The translations under genes were made by a program, and so were the position numbers. Shown piece after piece: positions 34,181 through 46,062 of a DNA stretch of 64,000 nt. Positions within the stretch are counted from its first letter, which is position 1; every line of letters begins with the position of its first letter. The stretch lies in NCBI GenBank assembly GCA_030762175.1, contig CM060840.1, forward strand, positions 39,748,501 through 39,812,500, read 5' to 3'. The notes beneath the pieces were generated by a model that saw nothing but the letters and a program-made list of their open reading frames with translations, was not told the origin of the DNA and made no database searches. Source of the stretch: Metallyticus violacea (lineage: Eukaryota > Arthropoda > Insecta > Mantodea > Metallyticidae).

Positions 34181-34261
34181 AAAAGAAGATGACGAAATCT
34201 GCCAGCAATGCCCATGCCTGTAGTTCCTTTGAGAAATGTTTCCAGGCAAATCTTCCAGTAG
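34181..34261 (+). other. Exon-like segment, 81 bp
   Basis: Bounded by an acceptor-like tract ending acccatttag and by a strong donor consensus (g|gtaagt). Only one frame is open; after two bases it reads KKMTKSASNAHACSSFEKCF, then QANLPV, and leaves one base. The length is a multiple of three, so both borders have the same phase. No domain is recognised and no neighbouring exon can be proved. Confidence 0.25.
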
Positions 34262-35670
34262 GTAAGTTTGTTATCTATTGATTTTCACCATAGACAAGCT
34301 TCTTTGTTCAAATAATGTTCGAATTTGATGTGCCGATTCCGTCAGTACTTATGACTCGTATTCAATAGAAAATGTTGCAATTAATGACTCTTCTCATAAA
34401 TTAGTCTGTTGCTGATAGGTTCGTAATTAAACATTCAGCAAGCAAGAAAAAAATACAACGGTTGATATCTGTATAATTCACCAAATACTAACAAGCAATC
34501 TTTACGACTGCAGAGCACTGGTTCCTCGTTGCCAAAGTTTTAGTCATATTTTAGAGATATTAATAATTCGGAGTATCGTCCAACAACACACTTCTGCTAT
34601 CAATACTTGAAAGCATATAACGTGCTCCAAATAGACAAAGATTGAGAATAAAATACGCTAAGTAAATGGCCATATTAGCACAGAATTTACCATTGCGTTA
34701 ACAATTATTATTTATCACCCAAACGACGCGTGAAACTGATGATTACAAAGTTTTAACACAGTGTTTAACTGCGCCCTCCGGCTACATGGAGGAAGTGTCA
34801 ACTAGTAAAACGTTGTGGCAGGTTTTCGTTGCGGGAAAGGTACGCGCTTCACGCACCCTTTCCATTTTAAGGCATTCATTATTTTTGAAACGAGGTTTTC
34901 CTGTTTGTATTTCATAACACCCCATACCGTTGGTTCAGCTTTAACGGCCTTAATTTGTTATTCCGCGACAGTGCTAATTGCTTCTGTAAAAGAGTCGGCG
35001 AGGCACTTAAACACGAATAGGTTATGGGGTTGCTTTAAATTCTACATGTGTATTTGGATGGAGGGGGATAACAGATATTGGAGCGGAAATAAAAGCTAAC
35101 CAGTAATAAAGTTCTGCTATAGTTTACCCGTTTTTATGCCTGGCTATTGCATTAAAGTGTGCTGTGTGCCCAGAGTTTTCATATTCTATTTCAAATGTTC
35201 GCTCCTTAAAACAGTTATAGGTTGTAAATACCTTTTATTCCGCAAATACATTTTATTATACTGTTCTGAGTCGAAGTTCTTGAATTTTGCAATTCTTTTT
35301 TCTTGAAGGAATAAAGAGATACTCCTGCATTGTTATTGTTTAAACATGAAAGTCATATATTCCAGGCATTAATGTAAACAAGAGTTTGTTATTCATGCAA
35401 TATAAGAACAATTACTTAAAACTTCTTCATTAGAGATTTTGATTTCGCAGCTCAAAGATATATTTTTCTTTACTTCATACTCTCATTTAATGAATTTTAT
35501 TACAATATTGTTACATTACTTGAAATAAAATAATAATAATAATAAATAATAGTAATACCAATTTTTGAGCAACCTTTTACGGTACTTTGCATTTTTAATG
35601 TTGAGCAACTAGTTATGTACCTTCACCATAGGGAGAATCACAATGTGTATGCTATATACATATATACATA
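34262..35670. other. Non-coding interval with CpG-richer island 34730-35100
   Basis: The island has acgacgcgtg, gcgccctccgg, tacgcgcttcacgc and tccgcgac within about 300 bp and matches no repeat in the window. It could be a regulatory element or an unrecognised repeat. The 94-codon frame through it has no recognisable domain. Confidence 0.35.
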
Positions 35671-36110
35671 TAGTGGTGGAAACACTTATTGCATCACCCT
35701 TAACTTTTTAATGTTTCATAGAATATTTTAATTTTTAATTAATTTTTTTCTTTATATTCTTACATAAATTCGTTAAGACATTATTGCCAAGCATTTTATT
35801 TTTATTTAGAACGCATGTTAATAATGTATCGATTCTAAATACTCGCAAAAAAGAAGTAAAATTAGATTTTTAAGAAATTACCTTATTTTTTATTTTAAAA
35901 TATTCAATAAAGCGGTTGAAACACTTAAAAGTTAAACATGGCAAAATAATAAATATAATTGTCAATTTTTAGAAAAGCTATCTACCTAGTCGACTGCATT
36001 GCTTTTATTAGTAATTTGTTGATCCATCACGCTTTTTAATCACTGCCTAGCAAATTTTGGGCTTTGAGAAAATCAAATTCTACATGTAGTTCCGAGTCGG
36101 TTCATAAAAC
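35671..36110 (-). mobile_element. Tc1-like element, 3' end only
   Basis: The left end tagtggtggaaacacttatt resembles a Tc1-like terminal repeat and follows TA. On the minus strand, about 36010-36090 encodes SKPKIC, AVIKKRDGSTNY and a stop, which fits the usual Tc1 C terminus (RRxxAVIKAKGGxTxY). The rest of the transposase is not present, so the copy is truncated near 36110. Confidence 0.6.
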
Positions 36111-36430
36111 TGCAATCGCACAATTGTCTCCTGGAATAACATAAACCCAGCTCTACTACCACTACGCTAAGTAGAATACGTCCTCAAAGAGATCACAACA
36201 GTCTATTAAGTCAACCTAGGTGTATTTACGGTGTAACCTACAAAACGCAGTATTGCATAACTTCTCAACCCGCATTATGAGTTGAATCACCCAATATATG
36301 CACACGACAAAACTTTCTCTGCGAAATTAGCAACTTACCTGCAACAGAAAGCAAGCAAGCTGACTGATAATAAACTTACCTGTATCAAATGGTTGGATTC
36401 TGAAAAAGAAGGGGAAGGGAATCAAAATAA

Positions 36431-36882
36431 ATAGTGTCTTTGCTAAGAGAAAATTTGGAGGCTGAACTTTATTCTACACTTCATAGCATTGAACCGGAAG
36501 TGCTATTAAAAGTGTTGGAACTGTGTGCATTTTCCAGTAAACCAAATGATTTCCAAATACGGTGCGTGACAAACAGGTCTATAAACGCAATTTAAATATA
36601 CTAAATAGAAATGGTGAAGGAAGGTATAAGACATCATCTCACTATGTGAGGGATTCTTCATCATTGAGCTGGAGGAATGCACGACCTGAAAGAGATAAAA
36701 AACAAACTTCTTTTCTTAAAATGAAAATTTGTTGTCAGTCAAGGGGCTTTGGCATAGTAGTTGATTATACACAGCTTCAATGTGAAACCCATATTTCGGA
36801 AGATGAAATGGAAGCAGACCTAGAAGTCCTTGATCACCAGACACCTTCCAAGTTTGTAGTTGGCGGCTCCAGCGGTACGTAG
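36431..36882 (+). pseudogene. Coding-like relic of unknown origin
   Basis: Two overlapping plus-strand frames look protein-derived. The first (36431-36592) reads LRENLEAELYSTLHSIEPEV, then LLKVLELCAFSSKPNDFQIR, with no obvious simple sequence. The second (36562-36882, 106 codons) contains ETHISEDEMEADLEVLDHQT and ends KFVVGGSSGT. They are offset by a frameshift. I do not recognise a family. It may be a decayed mobile-element gene or the remains of a retrocopy. Confidence 0.3.
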
Positions 36883-37561
36883 AGCCCAGAAGTCGGGCTC
36901 GATGGATATCCTTTAAAAATATTTTATTTAGTATTTAATTTTAGTCTAAGCCATGCAGAATGTATGTGCGCGTATTAGTACTTAGCTATAAATTCTAAAT
37001 TGCATCTTAGCTAGCCACTTTTAATAGTTCAGCAAGCAAATATCGTAACAGTTATGCCTGTCTTGAATAGAAGGCAGCTGCCTTTAAAGGAATGTTCTAT
37101 TATTCATTCACAGACACAATGACTAAAAAGTTTGAAGTTATGTAATTGAAACTGCAAATCACAAATTCATAATTTTAAATATAATGTTTCTATTCCGTAT
37201 TATATGCAAATATATAACATGCAAAGTGTAGTGCAAAAATATTTTACATTGCCATAAGAAACCTATGTATAATAAGCGTAATCCTGTTGCCTTATGTTTT
37301 AAATTAATATATGTTGTAAAACAGAACACTGCAATAATTTATTCATTTTGGAGTTAATTTCGAGTTAGCATTTATTTTATTTTCTACAGTATTATTTTCA
37401 AATTAGTTACTTTCACAAATGAAATTATAACTATAGCGCTGCCTTTGATACTTTTGGATACATTAAGTATTCGTCAAGCACAGAACCTTCTCTTTGAACG
37501 AAGAGTATGGTAAGTTAAAACAGTTCATACTACAGTGAAACAGCCTCTTTTCTTCCTGCAG
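36883..37561. other. AT-rich non-coding interval
   Basis: No feature supported. Confidence 0.45.
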
Positions 37562-37731
37562 GAGTGGGTTGCCGCCAAGCAATGCTTCATTCAGAGTTAC
37601 ACTGTTGCGGATTGCCTGTGGTTTCTCGGTGTCCAACCGCAGGGCTCAAATTATATCTAATACTTTTAAACAATGCTCTTAATATTGTAAACAACAAACA
37701 AAAAGAAAATGAAATCAGAATATTCAATTGA
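37562..37731 (+). other. Exon-like segment with good acceptor, possible last exon
   Basis: Preceded by a well-formed acceptor (gcctcttttcttcctgcag). All three frames are open for at least 30 codons. The frame entered after two bases is open longest, 55 codons: VGCRQAMLHSELHCCGLPVV, then SRCPTAGLKLYLILLNNALN, ending at a TGA at 37729-37731. Two AATAAA-like signals follow within 20 bases. No domain is recognised, and the second half drifts into AT-rich composition. Confidence 0.25.
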
Positions 37732-38438
37732 GAATAAAAAGGAAATAAAAATATACTTTACAAGTTCTGCTTATTTACAAGATAATATAGGTGATCCCAG
37801 CTTTTCATACAAGATATCTTATGGCAAAGTTAAATCTTTATGTCCTATCTTCTCAAAGATATCCTATAAGTGTCTTTAAAGTTAAATCATGGCTTAAAGG
37901 ACATTTATAAAATATCTCCTATCGAAATGATGTTTGAAAGGGCCTTCTTCTCCATACACAACTGTTGATCAGCCGTTCTCCCACACATTAGGCCTTCTTA
38001 ATCTAAATATTTCCGTACACTTTATGGGTATCCGAAGCTCTTTTACGATTTTCTTAGCTTCTTGTAAACGTAACTTATACTTGATTTACTGCACATATTT
38101 AAAAATAAACACCATTGTAATATTCGTAATAAACTAACTAAAATAGGTATGATATTTATTATAAAAGGTAAAACAAGGAGTTTAAAAAGCTATTCAATTC
38201 ATTAATCCACAAATAACTAACCCTAAATGAGGTACAAAAAATAAGCAAGTCATATCGTGCATCCACTTGGCGCCTTGCGCCCTGTTTTCCAACCTTCTTT
38301 AATTAAGCCACATTTCTCATGTTGTAATACTTTCAAGTATCGCCATTAACTAAAAATACGAATGTTCGTGGAAAGAAAAGGGGTACTGAATCCAATTGTA
38401 GAATAAAATAATTATGCCCAAGTATATTAAATGTATAC

Positions 38439-38440
<2 letters not shown>
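37732..38440. other. AT-rich non-coding interval
   Basis: No feature supported. Confidence 0.45.

Positions 38441-38474
<34 letters not shown>
38441..38474. repeat. (TAA)n microsatellite
   Basis: About eleven ATA/TAA units. Confidence 0.95.
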
Positions 38475-38475
<1 letters not shown>

Positions 38476-38485
38476 GGATATTTTA

Positions 38486-38573
38486 AAATGTTTCCTAACC
38501 TTCTCGTCACGTACCGCTAAGTAACACCTTATGTACTTCTGAGAGTACACGTACCACCGGTTGAGAAATATTG
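38486..38573. mobile_element. Small hAT-like fold-back element
   Basis: The right part, gagagtacacgtaccaccgg then ttgagaaatattgg, matches the common hAT terminal pattern (gtaccacnggttgagaaacnctg). The left part, atgtttcctaacc and cacgtacc, is its rough inverse. The whole is about 88 bp. No clean 8-bp target duplication is seen. Confidence 0.42.
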
Positions 38574-40925
38574 GACTAGCAGATTTAAATCTGGAAAGTT
38601 TCATGGACACTTAACCTGCTGTGATACTATTTTAATAATTGTTTTGCTCTTCATCATTGTTGCACAAAACAGTTATAATCACCACAGAGTAGATCGATGA
38701 ATAAAACTAGCAACTAATCGGACATTAATTGTGATGAACATAATCATTTAACAGTTGCCCTGATTCCCAAATAATTGGTTTTTTTTTTTATTTTTATTTA
38801 AACTGTATAGAAGTGTTACATAGTTTTTTTCTACTCTTCATAAAATCAGCATTAGAATATAAGAGAATCTCTCGACTAGATAGAATACATTACTTCTGGT
38901 ACTTAAAAAAAAAAAAGTTTTAAAAAACCCGATGCTTCTACAATATATGGATGAGAAATGTGACTGAAATCTGCAATGCGAATGAAAGTATTTTTTTTCT
39001 GTATAAATAGGACTATGACAATGTTAAATATCATTAAAATGGTTATATTACAGGGTGCAATGCAAAGAAGAAATTGCAGTAAACCTAAATGTAATTTAGG
39101 ATTATAGAGAATTAAATAATTTTAGGAAATATTCTACTCCTTTATTACAACAGGATAACTATAATAACAAAGATACACGATCACGGAAATAAGAGAAGAC
39201 TCCTTTGGCAACGCAGAAATTAAAAAATAATACCATAGTTATTTTCCTTTAAGCTACGTTTGTTATTTAGTTTAAACAAGTTAATTTTAATGGAAAAGTT
39301 TACAAATGCAGGTTATATTTTCTTTCGTTAATAATAACGCCATTTTAGGTTTGTAATTGTTTAGGAAAACAAGTATTTTATATTAAATGCTTCATGATGC
39401 CTAAAATGGAAAAAAAAAAAAAAAAAAAAGATTTTTTATTACGTTTCTCAGTTAGCAGTAATGAAACTTATAGTCAAATTACAAGCAGTGCTTTATAGTT
39501 TTTATAATTTAAAGCTTCAGAATTATAAGTGTATAAAGAGAAGAAAAGAAATAGCCCCAGATTCCTGCTTTTCTGCAATATCTACTATTTAAAGAAATAA
39601 ACGTTCTAAGTATGTTATAGGAATACTACAGAGTTAGAATGTACATTAGTGTTACATTCCCTTCAATCGAATCTTTGGATAATTGGAAGACCTAAGGCTT
39701 GCATAACGGTCTCATACACTCGTCACATCGTTAACGAAAGGTTGACGGCAGAAGGGAAAGATACACACACAGAGGATAATTTTCACTTTTAATCATGCCA
39801 TCCCTTGGGAGCGACTGGTAAAAGGGACAAGGAATGGCGAGAGAAAGATTTATGTCCACGCTGTTTCTATGAAGGCCCCCTCATCACCATTCTGTTTTGC
39901 CCTTCCTTTCATTTCTCGCCCCATATGAACACTAGTTGCATAAAACATGTAATATACTAACACGCTTTATATGGTTTGAAATTTACTTGTGTGGAAATAA
40001 CATACAAGATGAGACCTTTTCCATTCGGTTCTTCTTAGCTTTCGTGGAAGTCGCTACTTCTAAAGACAATAAAGTGGCGTTATAGCAGAGCATCGAAAGT
40101 GTACAGCCTCTTTAATTGGATGCAAATGTTTGAAAAAAAGGAATAAAGCTATTCATACGAAATTAAATTAAATTTTATGGCGGCTGCATAATTACATAAA
40201 TTAGACAAAAAAAAAAAGCATTTTACATAAATATGCTGTGTCCCTTTCGGTAAAATTACATTATACGTTCTTGAAAAATACTTTGTAGCAATAGTGTTTG
40301 TGTGAAACTAATTATTATATACTGAGGTACGAGTGTCATTTATTTATTTTATAAAATATTTTTGTATGATACATTCATTATTTTTGTTTAAAATATGTTT
40401 TAGTTTACAAATAGGAACTCAGCCAAATTTCCTCTTAAACGTTCTCATGTATGTAATCCAAAACCTGATGCAGTTAAAATTAAAGGAGAATTTTGCTATT
40501 AATAAGGGTTACTTTATAAGGCAGTTTGAGGTAGCTAGGTAGCGTTATATTGAAATAATATTTTACGAAGGTTAACCAAATATCAAACTAAATGCTTATT
40601 TTATTGTTTGTGAGTGTACGAAGAGAAACACACATTTGTGACGTATGCCTAGGAATTTAGAGAGTAAAGGGAACCGGCTCGCCTCGCACAGTCGTTTTCG
40701 TAGCATCATATCCGAGCAAGAGGTACACGCTTCGATTGCGCAACGTTTTAAAATTACGCTCTTAGAACGTAGGGCGTAGAACTGGCCGATTTTGTAAAGC
40801 TTAAGGGTACAGTTTGAGGACAAGACACTGTCCAAAGTACTGAATAAAACAAAAGTTTCACGGAAAAGTTTCACCAACTAGACCTGGAATGGCGCGACGG
40901 AGGAAACATAAAGGCCTTAGTGGGT
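38574..40925. other. Non-coding interval
   Basis: AT-rich apart from a moderate-GC patch at about 39700-39920. An A run of about 20 bases lies at 39410-39429. The 93-codon minus-strand frame at 40596-40877 shows no domain. Confidence 0.4.
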
Positions 40926-40929
40926 GTGG

Positions 40930-41735
40930 CCGACGTTTGATGGTTTCTGAAATCACTCCTGAGGATAAATTATCAAAGTGTTCAATCCACTATTTCAATG
41001 ACTTGGATTACCGAATAGCTTCGGAAAGGTGATTTCTTTGAATTCTAACTGAGATTCAAAACGCCGCACCACGTATGAAAGTGTGTGAATAGCCTTTGGC
41101 TCAATACAGGGATCAAGGAAAAACGTTTCTGTATCAAATCATAACCTCCAACAAAATAAGGATACACCACTATACTCCTAAGTCGAATAAGCGAACACAG
41201 AGCGAAGGAACTCGCCTGTTAACTGACAAGCTTCTCTTGATAGTTTCAAAAAAATCCAAAGCATTTTGTTCGTGGAACAGTCAATGCCCCTTATTACTGT
41301 CAGCTTCTAGTTGAGGCAAAACATGCTTATGGCAGAAAATACGTTAACAACAGATTTGGGAAGTTCTTCTCCAAAATAATGCACGTCCGCATACAGCTTC
41401 TTTGCGAAGGGAGAAACTGGAGAAAATTTACTGTATAGCATTGGAAGACCTTCCATATAGTCTAGATTTTATCATCTTGCGATTACCATGTTTAGGCAGA
41501 TAAAAGAAGTATATTGAAAAGTTACCCGTTCAAATGCGAAAGTTGTGGAAGCAATCGTGTTCAAATATTTCGAAATTTAGCACCATTCTTTCTTGTCTAA
41601 TGAGATTAAAATTCTTCCTATCCGCTGGGAAAAATATGTTTGTAAATCAGGAAATCGTACAGAAAGTTATGTGTGTCCTATTTTTATTTAATTGGATTTC
41701 AATAAATTACGCCCGGTTATATTTGATTCACCCCA
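40930..41735 (+). mobile_element. Mariner element M6 with decayed transposase
   Basis: A further mariner lineage. Relics in order: VSEITPEDKLSKCSIHYFN (about 40947-41003), LAQYRDQGKTFLYQI, then IRIHHYTPKS where the family has a catalytic DETW (here NKIR, Asp lost). Next come QNNARPHTA-like codons (about 41373-41396), EDLPYSLD and, in another frame, CDYHVFRQIKE at the third Asp, and a C terminus with LPIRWEKYVCKSGN (about 41612-41655) in another frame. The right end, ttgattcacccca, precedes TA. The left terminal repeat was not found. The first catalytic Asp is lost, so it is inactive. Confidence 0.8.
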
Positions 41736-42092
41736 TATTTATTCGATTCTAAATGATTTAGACTATTAGTAATAACTAACCGGAAGAGATTGACATTAAC
41801 GCATCAGTGCAAATCTTACATATTTACTGAAAGCATTTAAATAGATTATTTCTAATGTTATAATTCACTGACTGCCCTTACATACGTCTCTTCGCTGTTC
41901 CAAGAAAGGTCTACACAAAAAAAAAATTTCTTTTAATTCCGCAAAGATTAATGCACCAGCTTATCCAAATGTTTCTTGTGTAATATGGGTACATTAAGGA
42001 AGTAATTAGTTACATGTTTCAGACTGTTCTCATTTTCGCACAAGATGTGCTTAAGATTTATATTTCCGCTGAGTTGAAGATATATATGAATC
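41736..42092. other. Non-coding interval
   Basis: AT-rich DNA, no feature seen. Confidence 0.45.
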
Positions 42093-42378
42093 TTTTTTTT
42101 CCCAAAGAGTGTTTAACGCCCGTTTTTATTACTGAGGTACCATAGGCGATGGGCACTGATAATTCATTAGATGAAATTATAAATTGGAAAAGGATTTTTT
42201 AAGGAAGGAAGATTCCAGGTATAAGGTTTTAGGGTACCTACCCGGCATTTGCCTTTTATGAAGACTGAGGAAAACCGGGAAAAAACCTCAGCCAGGAAGG
42301 ACGGTTCAGATGGGAATCAAACCCCAGACTTACCGCTCAAGAGGCCGCGCCTTAACGACCTCGGCCACCTATGGCGGT
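42093..42378 (-). mobile_element. tRNA-derived SINE, family S1, full-length reference copy
   Basis: Reading the minus strand from 42378: head ccgccataggtggccgaggt with A box, anticodon-like region and B box (gtttgattcccatctg), the central tract gaggttttttcccggttttc, a variable part, then cgcctatggtacctcagtaa, ggcgttaaacactctttggg and an A tail (T run 42093-42100). About 285 bp. It is the only copy here with both head and tail, and so identifies the 61-bp inserts in M1 and M2 as S1 tails and the 17417 insert as S1 lacking its tail. Confidence 0.83.
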
Positions 42379-44190
42379 TATACATAAAACTATTCGTATA
42401 ATAATTTTGTACTAATATATGATTGCATTTCATTTAATATATTCTACAGTTTTATTATTTTTTTAATCAATCTCTATGTTAATTTTATGCATTTTAAAAG
42501 CTATTTCTTCCTGAAAAATATTGCTTATTCTTTTTTGTACGAATTCATTGTAATGCAAGACACACGTACAGAGCGTTCATTTCAAAACTTCCCAGTCTAT
42601 TTAAAACCAATTTAATTTAAACAAGAAACTACCAATTTTGATATTAAGGGGCAATTAAAAACCAACGTTAATTATGTTTTATATTTACTATATCATTCCT
42701 AGCCTCCCAATTTGAAATTTAAAATTTAATCCTTATATTTTGGTGGGTAACTTTTAAAATGACCCTATTGTTATCATAATTTTTTTTGTTTTTTAGTTTT
42801 TCTTGGCACTAAGACAGATATTATTGTTGTTTAGGTTTGACAGGCAATACTTAAAAAGATAACGTTTGATGTAAGAGTTGTGTTTTGGAAATAAATTATT
42901 TCAAAATGGTGTAAACTTTACAAGATAGAATAGTAGAATGTAGGTGAAGCAGTCAGGAATTCTGAAATAGGCTATATTACTGCTATATTAACAATTGTAA
43001 CTTTACCCAAAATATGTTTTTCATCCTATAAGTTATTGCCTATTTTTATTCTGTCCAAATTAAAATAACAATAGCAACCGTCCAGATGTTTCCCGGCAAA
43101 AATGGAAAGCAAAAGATGTGAATAACAGTTTAATCATCTTTAATTATAAGTAGCGAAAATTAAAACTACTGTTTGAAATTACTAAGCTTAGAAGGACTGG
43201 GGGAGGGGGGGGTTAGAGGATGAAACGTTAAATGTAATCAACTTTGGCTTTAAACTTTCCCTTCACTCTCAAAATGGATGTATGTTTTTTGTTTAAATGA
43301 ATGTTAAATAAATATCTAGTTATTTACATTGGCTAGTTTTGACATGAATGTCCTGTATAGGGATTTTGGTAACATCTTTAATGGGTATTATTAGAAATGT
43401 TATACTCCTTAGAACTTTAGAGATTTCTACATCGTTTAATTTCAAAATACTTTTTTGGGGGGAGGGCCATTTTCTAAGCAGCTGGAACGCACCAGCTTCC
43501 TCGTTGAATTACCTAGTACTAAGGCATACATTGCTTTAAAAATGCTCTTATATTAGCAAAAGAAGGAAGCGCAGCAGAAGGTGCAGGATTTTAATCTTAA
43601 AAGCTTACCGTGTGAATGTATAGCAGCTAACGGCCAAATACATTAAGAGCAATAGAAGCAGGAGAGGAATTTGGAAGTGTACTGTAATGCATTCTAGAAA
43701 TGGAAATTCATTGCTGAAGGATATATAAATATGTAAATAACAGAATAAGCAGACGAAAATACAGGTGAAAAAACGTACATTTTATTTCCTTTGTGAATAA
43801 TAAACAAAGAAAATAAACATTAAATATTAATGTAATCGTAGTAGAAATGTGTTTGTGTAATATCTTCCAGCTTTTCTCTAAAATGTATGGTTTGTCATAT
43901 TTTCAATGTAAAATTCAATTACTTCTCTTTTAAGCGTTCTTTGTAACAATATATGTAATATTACAGTAGAAATATTTTAACGTATCTCAAGGTCAGGTTC
44001 TGAGAACTGTCGTTAGATCAGTTAGTCGGTATATTCACGTGAAGGACCTGAAAACTATATATCCGTTTTAGTGTAAAAGATATGATATTAAACTATTTTG
44101 TTCAGTAACAATATATGTACAATAAATCTCAATGCTAGGGCGTTTATAAGTATTTAATTCGATATTCTATAACAATAAATAAATTAGAAA
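42379..44190. other. AT-rich non-coding interval
   Basis: No domain or repeat recognised. A G-rich run lies at about 43200-43212. Confidence 0.45.
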
Positions 44191-44194
44191 TGAA

Positions 44195-44278
44195 AAATCA
44201 GACTTACAAATTTCGAGTGACAATCGTGATCTTTAGACTTCCGTGCTGACACCTTACCAACTAAGCTACCGTGTTCTT
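44195..44278 (-). mobile_element. tRNA-derived SINE head, family S5
   Basis: The minus strand reads gaacacggtagcttagttgg (A box) and cagcacggaagtctaaagat, parallel to the S5 copies at 46866 and 47436 (ggtagttcagatggaagagc and gtagctcatatggaagaaca). The B box is decayed. An S2 SINE has inserted next to its 5' end. Confidence 0.55.
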
Positions 44279-44287
44279 CAAGCACGG

Positions 44288-44566
44288 GTCGATCCTGGTG
44301 GTCTAATGGTAGCCATACTTGCCTCGTAGTTCAAAGATCATGGTTTCAATCCCGATACCAGTGATGGCTTCTTTTCGGGCGTGGTATGGGTAATTATGAT
44401 TTCCTTCGTAAGAGGAGTAAAGTCGTGGTCTCGTGTCGTAGATTTAAAAGTATCTCAACCCTAAAAGAAGTGACCTCTGAGCAAAATTTATCTTTCACGC
44501 CTTGAATTGAATGAAACCTGAGATGTTAAAGAGCGACCGTAAATAAACCAGGTAAATAAACTAAAC
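44288..44566 (+). mobile_element. tRNA-derived SINE, family S2, full length
   Basis: Head tcgatcctggtggtctaatg with an A box, and B box tggtttcaatcccgatacc. The body has atggcttctttt and tttcacgccttgaattgaat, and the tail is gatgttaaagagcgaccgta with aaataaacc repeats. It is flanked by caagcacgg at 44279-44287 and 44567-44575 (9-bp target duplication), which places the insertion at the edge of an S5 copy. Confidence 0.82.
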
Positions 44567-44575
44567 CAAGCACGG

Positions 44576-46050
44576 AACCAAGAAACGCTGACATCTGATT
44601 CTATATTATATCCCGGAGACCTTCCTGAGGCTTTGTTTACTGCGAGAAATTTGTTCCGTTTAGAGGTAATTCGTAACGCTACGAGTACTTTTGACCCGGG
44701 TTTCTTGTGTAAGCATATAGCGGTTAATTTATATTTGGAAATAGTTATTTCGAACCAATCGTATGTAGAACATTAGTTGCAAATGAATGATCAAATTTCA
44801 TCTTGTAAAGAAGCAAGAGTGTTGGGTATTTGCTTGGTCCCAAATCAAAATAAAGGTCCACATTCATGATGCCAAGCAGTTATGTAATCGATAAGGAGAA
44901 TAAAATGAAATATGGATTGGCCACCCTAGTTACTAGGACCCTTACAGCTTTTGTGAGATGAACTTGATAGGCAAATAAGACAAAGTGGCAAACTAAAAGC
45001 CCAATCTTTGGGACGCTGTATGGGAGAGCTGGAATAGCATACCTCGAGACTTGGAAGAAACACTTAACTTATATAGAGCGTCTACCTGTCATTAAAGCTA
45101 AAGAAACTACTAAAAAGAATCAAAACCCTTATTTTATTTGCAATATTTTTATTCTTTTGCATTTTAAGAATGTAAAACTCTTTGATGTTAATCTTAAAGT
45201 ATGCTTGCTTTCTCTAAACTCATTTTTGTAATGTATTTTGATTTCTGTGGATGGTGCAACATTTTGAACGATTGAGTACATTATGTTCCCGATGAATACG
45301 TTTTATAAATAAATATAACGAGCATGGTCACTGCAGAGAGGAAATTTACATTGACGTTGGGTGAAACACAATCTACTGTAAGTATATTTTACTGCAACGG
45401 AGCATATCATTCATTTCTTCTAATTCGACAGTGTGAACGCCATGGCAATGAGAATGGACGCTTACCAGTCGCTGAATTGTTTTAAGCAAATCGTATTGCT
45501 CTTAAAGATAGTATCGCAAATTCGTATACATAAAGTGTTTTCTATATTCTGCAACAGAAATGTAATTAATATATGATCTGGCTATGTATATAGAGTATTT
45601 CCAATATCTGAAAATTGAACTTGTCTGACATTAATAGTTCAAATGTAATGTTTACTTTTTAAACACTGCAATCGATAGTAAAGGTTTCAATTACATTTAT
45701 ATTGAATCCCTAGAGCAGTCTTCCTTTTATTCACATGCCCTTGGCTTTTCCTTTCATATTTTCTCTTTCTTTCTTTCTCTTGTCTATTAATATCAGAGAA
45801 TTGTTCATAAACAAGCTCTACAGTATTGCTCATCTTACATTGCACAATGTTTCCTTCGCTGTAATGACAATGACTGGCAAGCTGTGGATGTTTATATTTG
45901 CATAAATAATCGGGTACCTCTCGGCAAATAGCCAGTGAGAGAGGGTAGTACCTGTACAGGGTAGAGCTGCTCAAGCTTATCGGTTGGAGGCAGTGACCAT
46001 AAACAAGCACGCATTCAGACATTCCTTGAAAAAGTATTCTCTAACAAATG
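44576..46050. other. Non-coding interval with one 111-codon minus-strand frame
   Basis: The frame at 45687-46022 has a mixed composition (for example REVPDYLCKYKHPQLASH) but no domain that I recognise, and its C-terminal part is simple (RQEKERKRKYERKS). It is not supported as a gene. No other feature is seen. Confidence 0.35.
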
Positions 46051-46062
46051 CTCAGATGCGAT

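Noticed and set aside
40596..40877. 93-codon minus-strand frame
   Set aside because: No domain; it lies just upstream of M6 and may overlap its unreadable 5' part on the other strand.
44288..44360. Functional tRNA gene
   Set aside because: A and B boxes are present, but the cloverleaf is imperfect and the sequence continues into a shared SINE body and tail; it is a SINE head.
45687..46022. 111-codon minus-strand frame, possible gene
   Set aside because: No recognisable domain; the C-terminal third is simple Glu/Lys/Arg sequence from an agaaag-rich stretch. It has no supporting splice or promoter signal.
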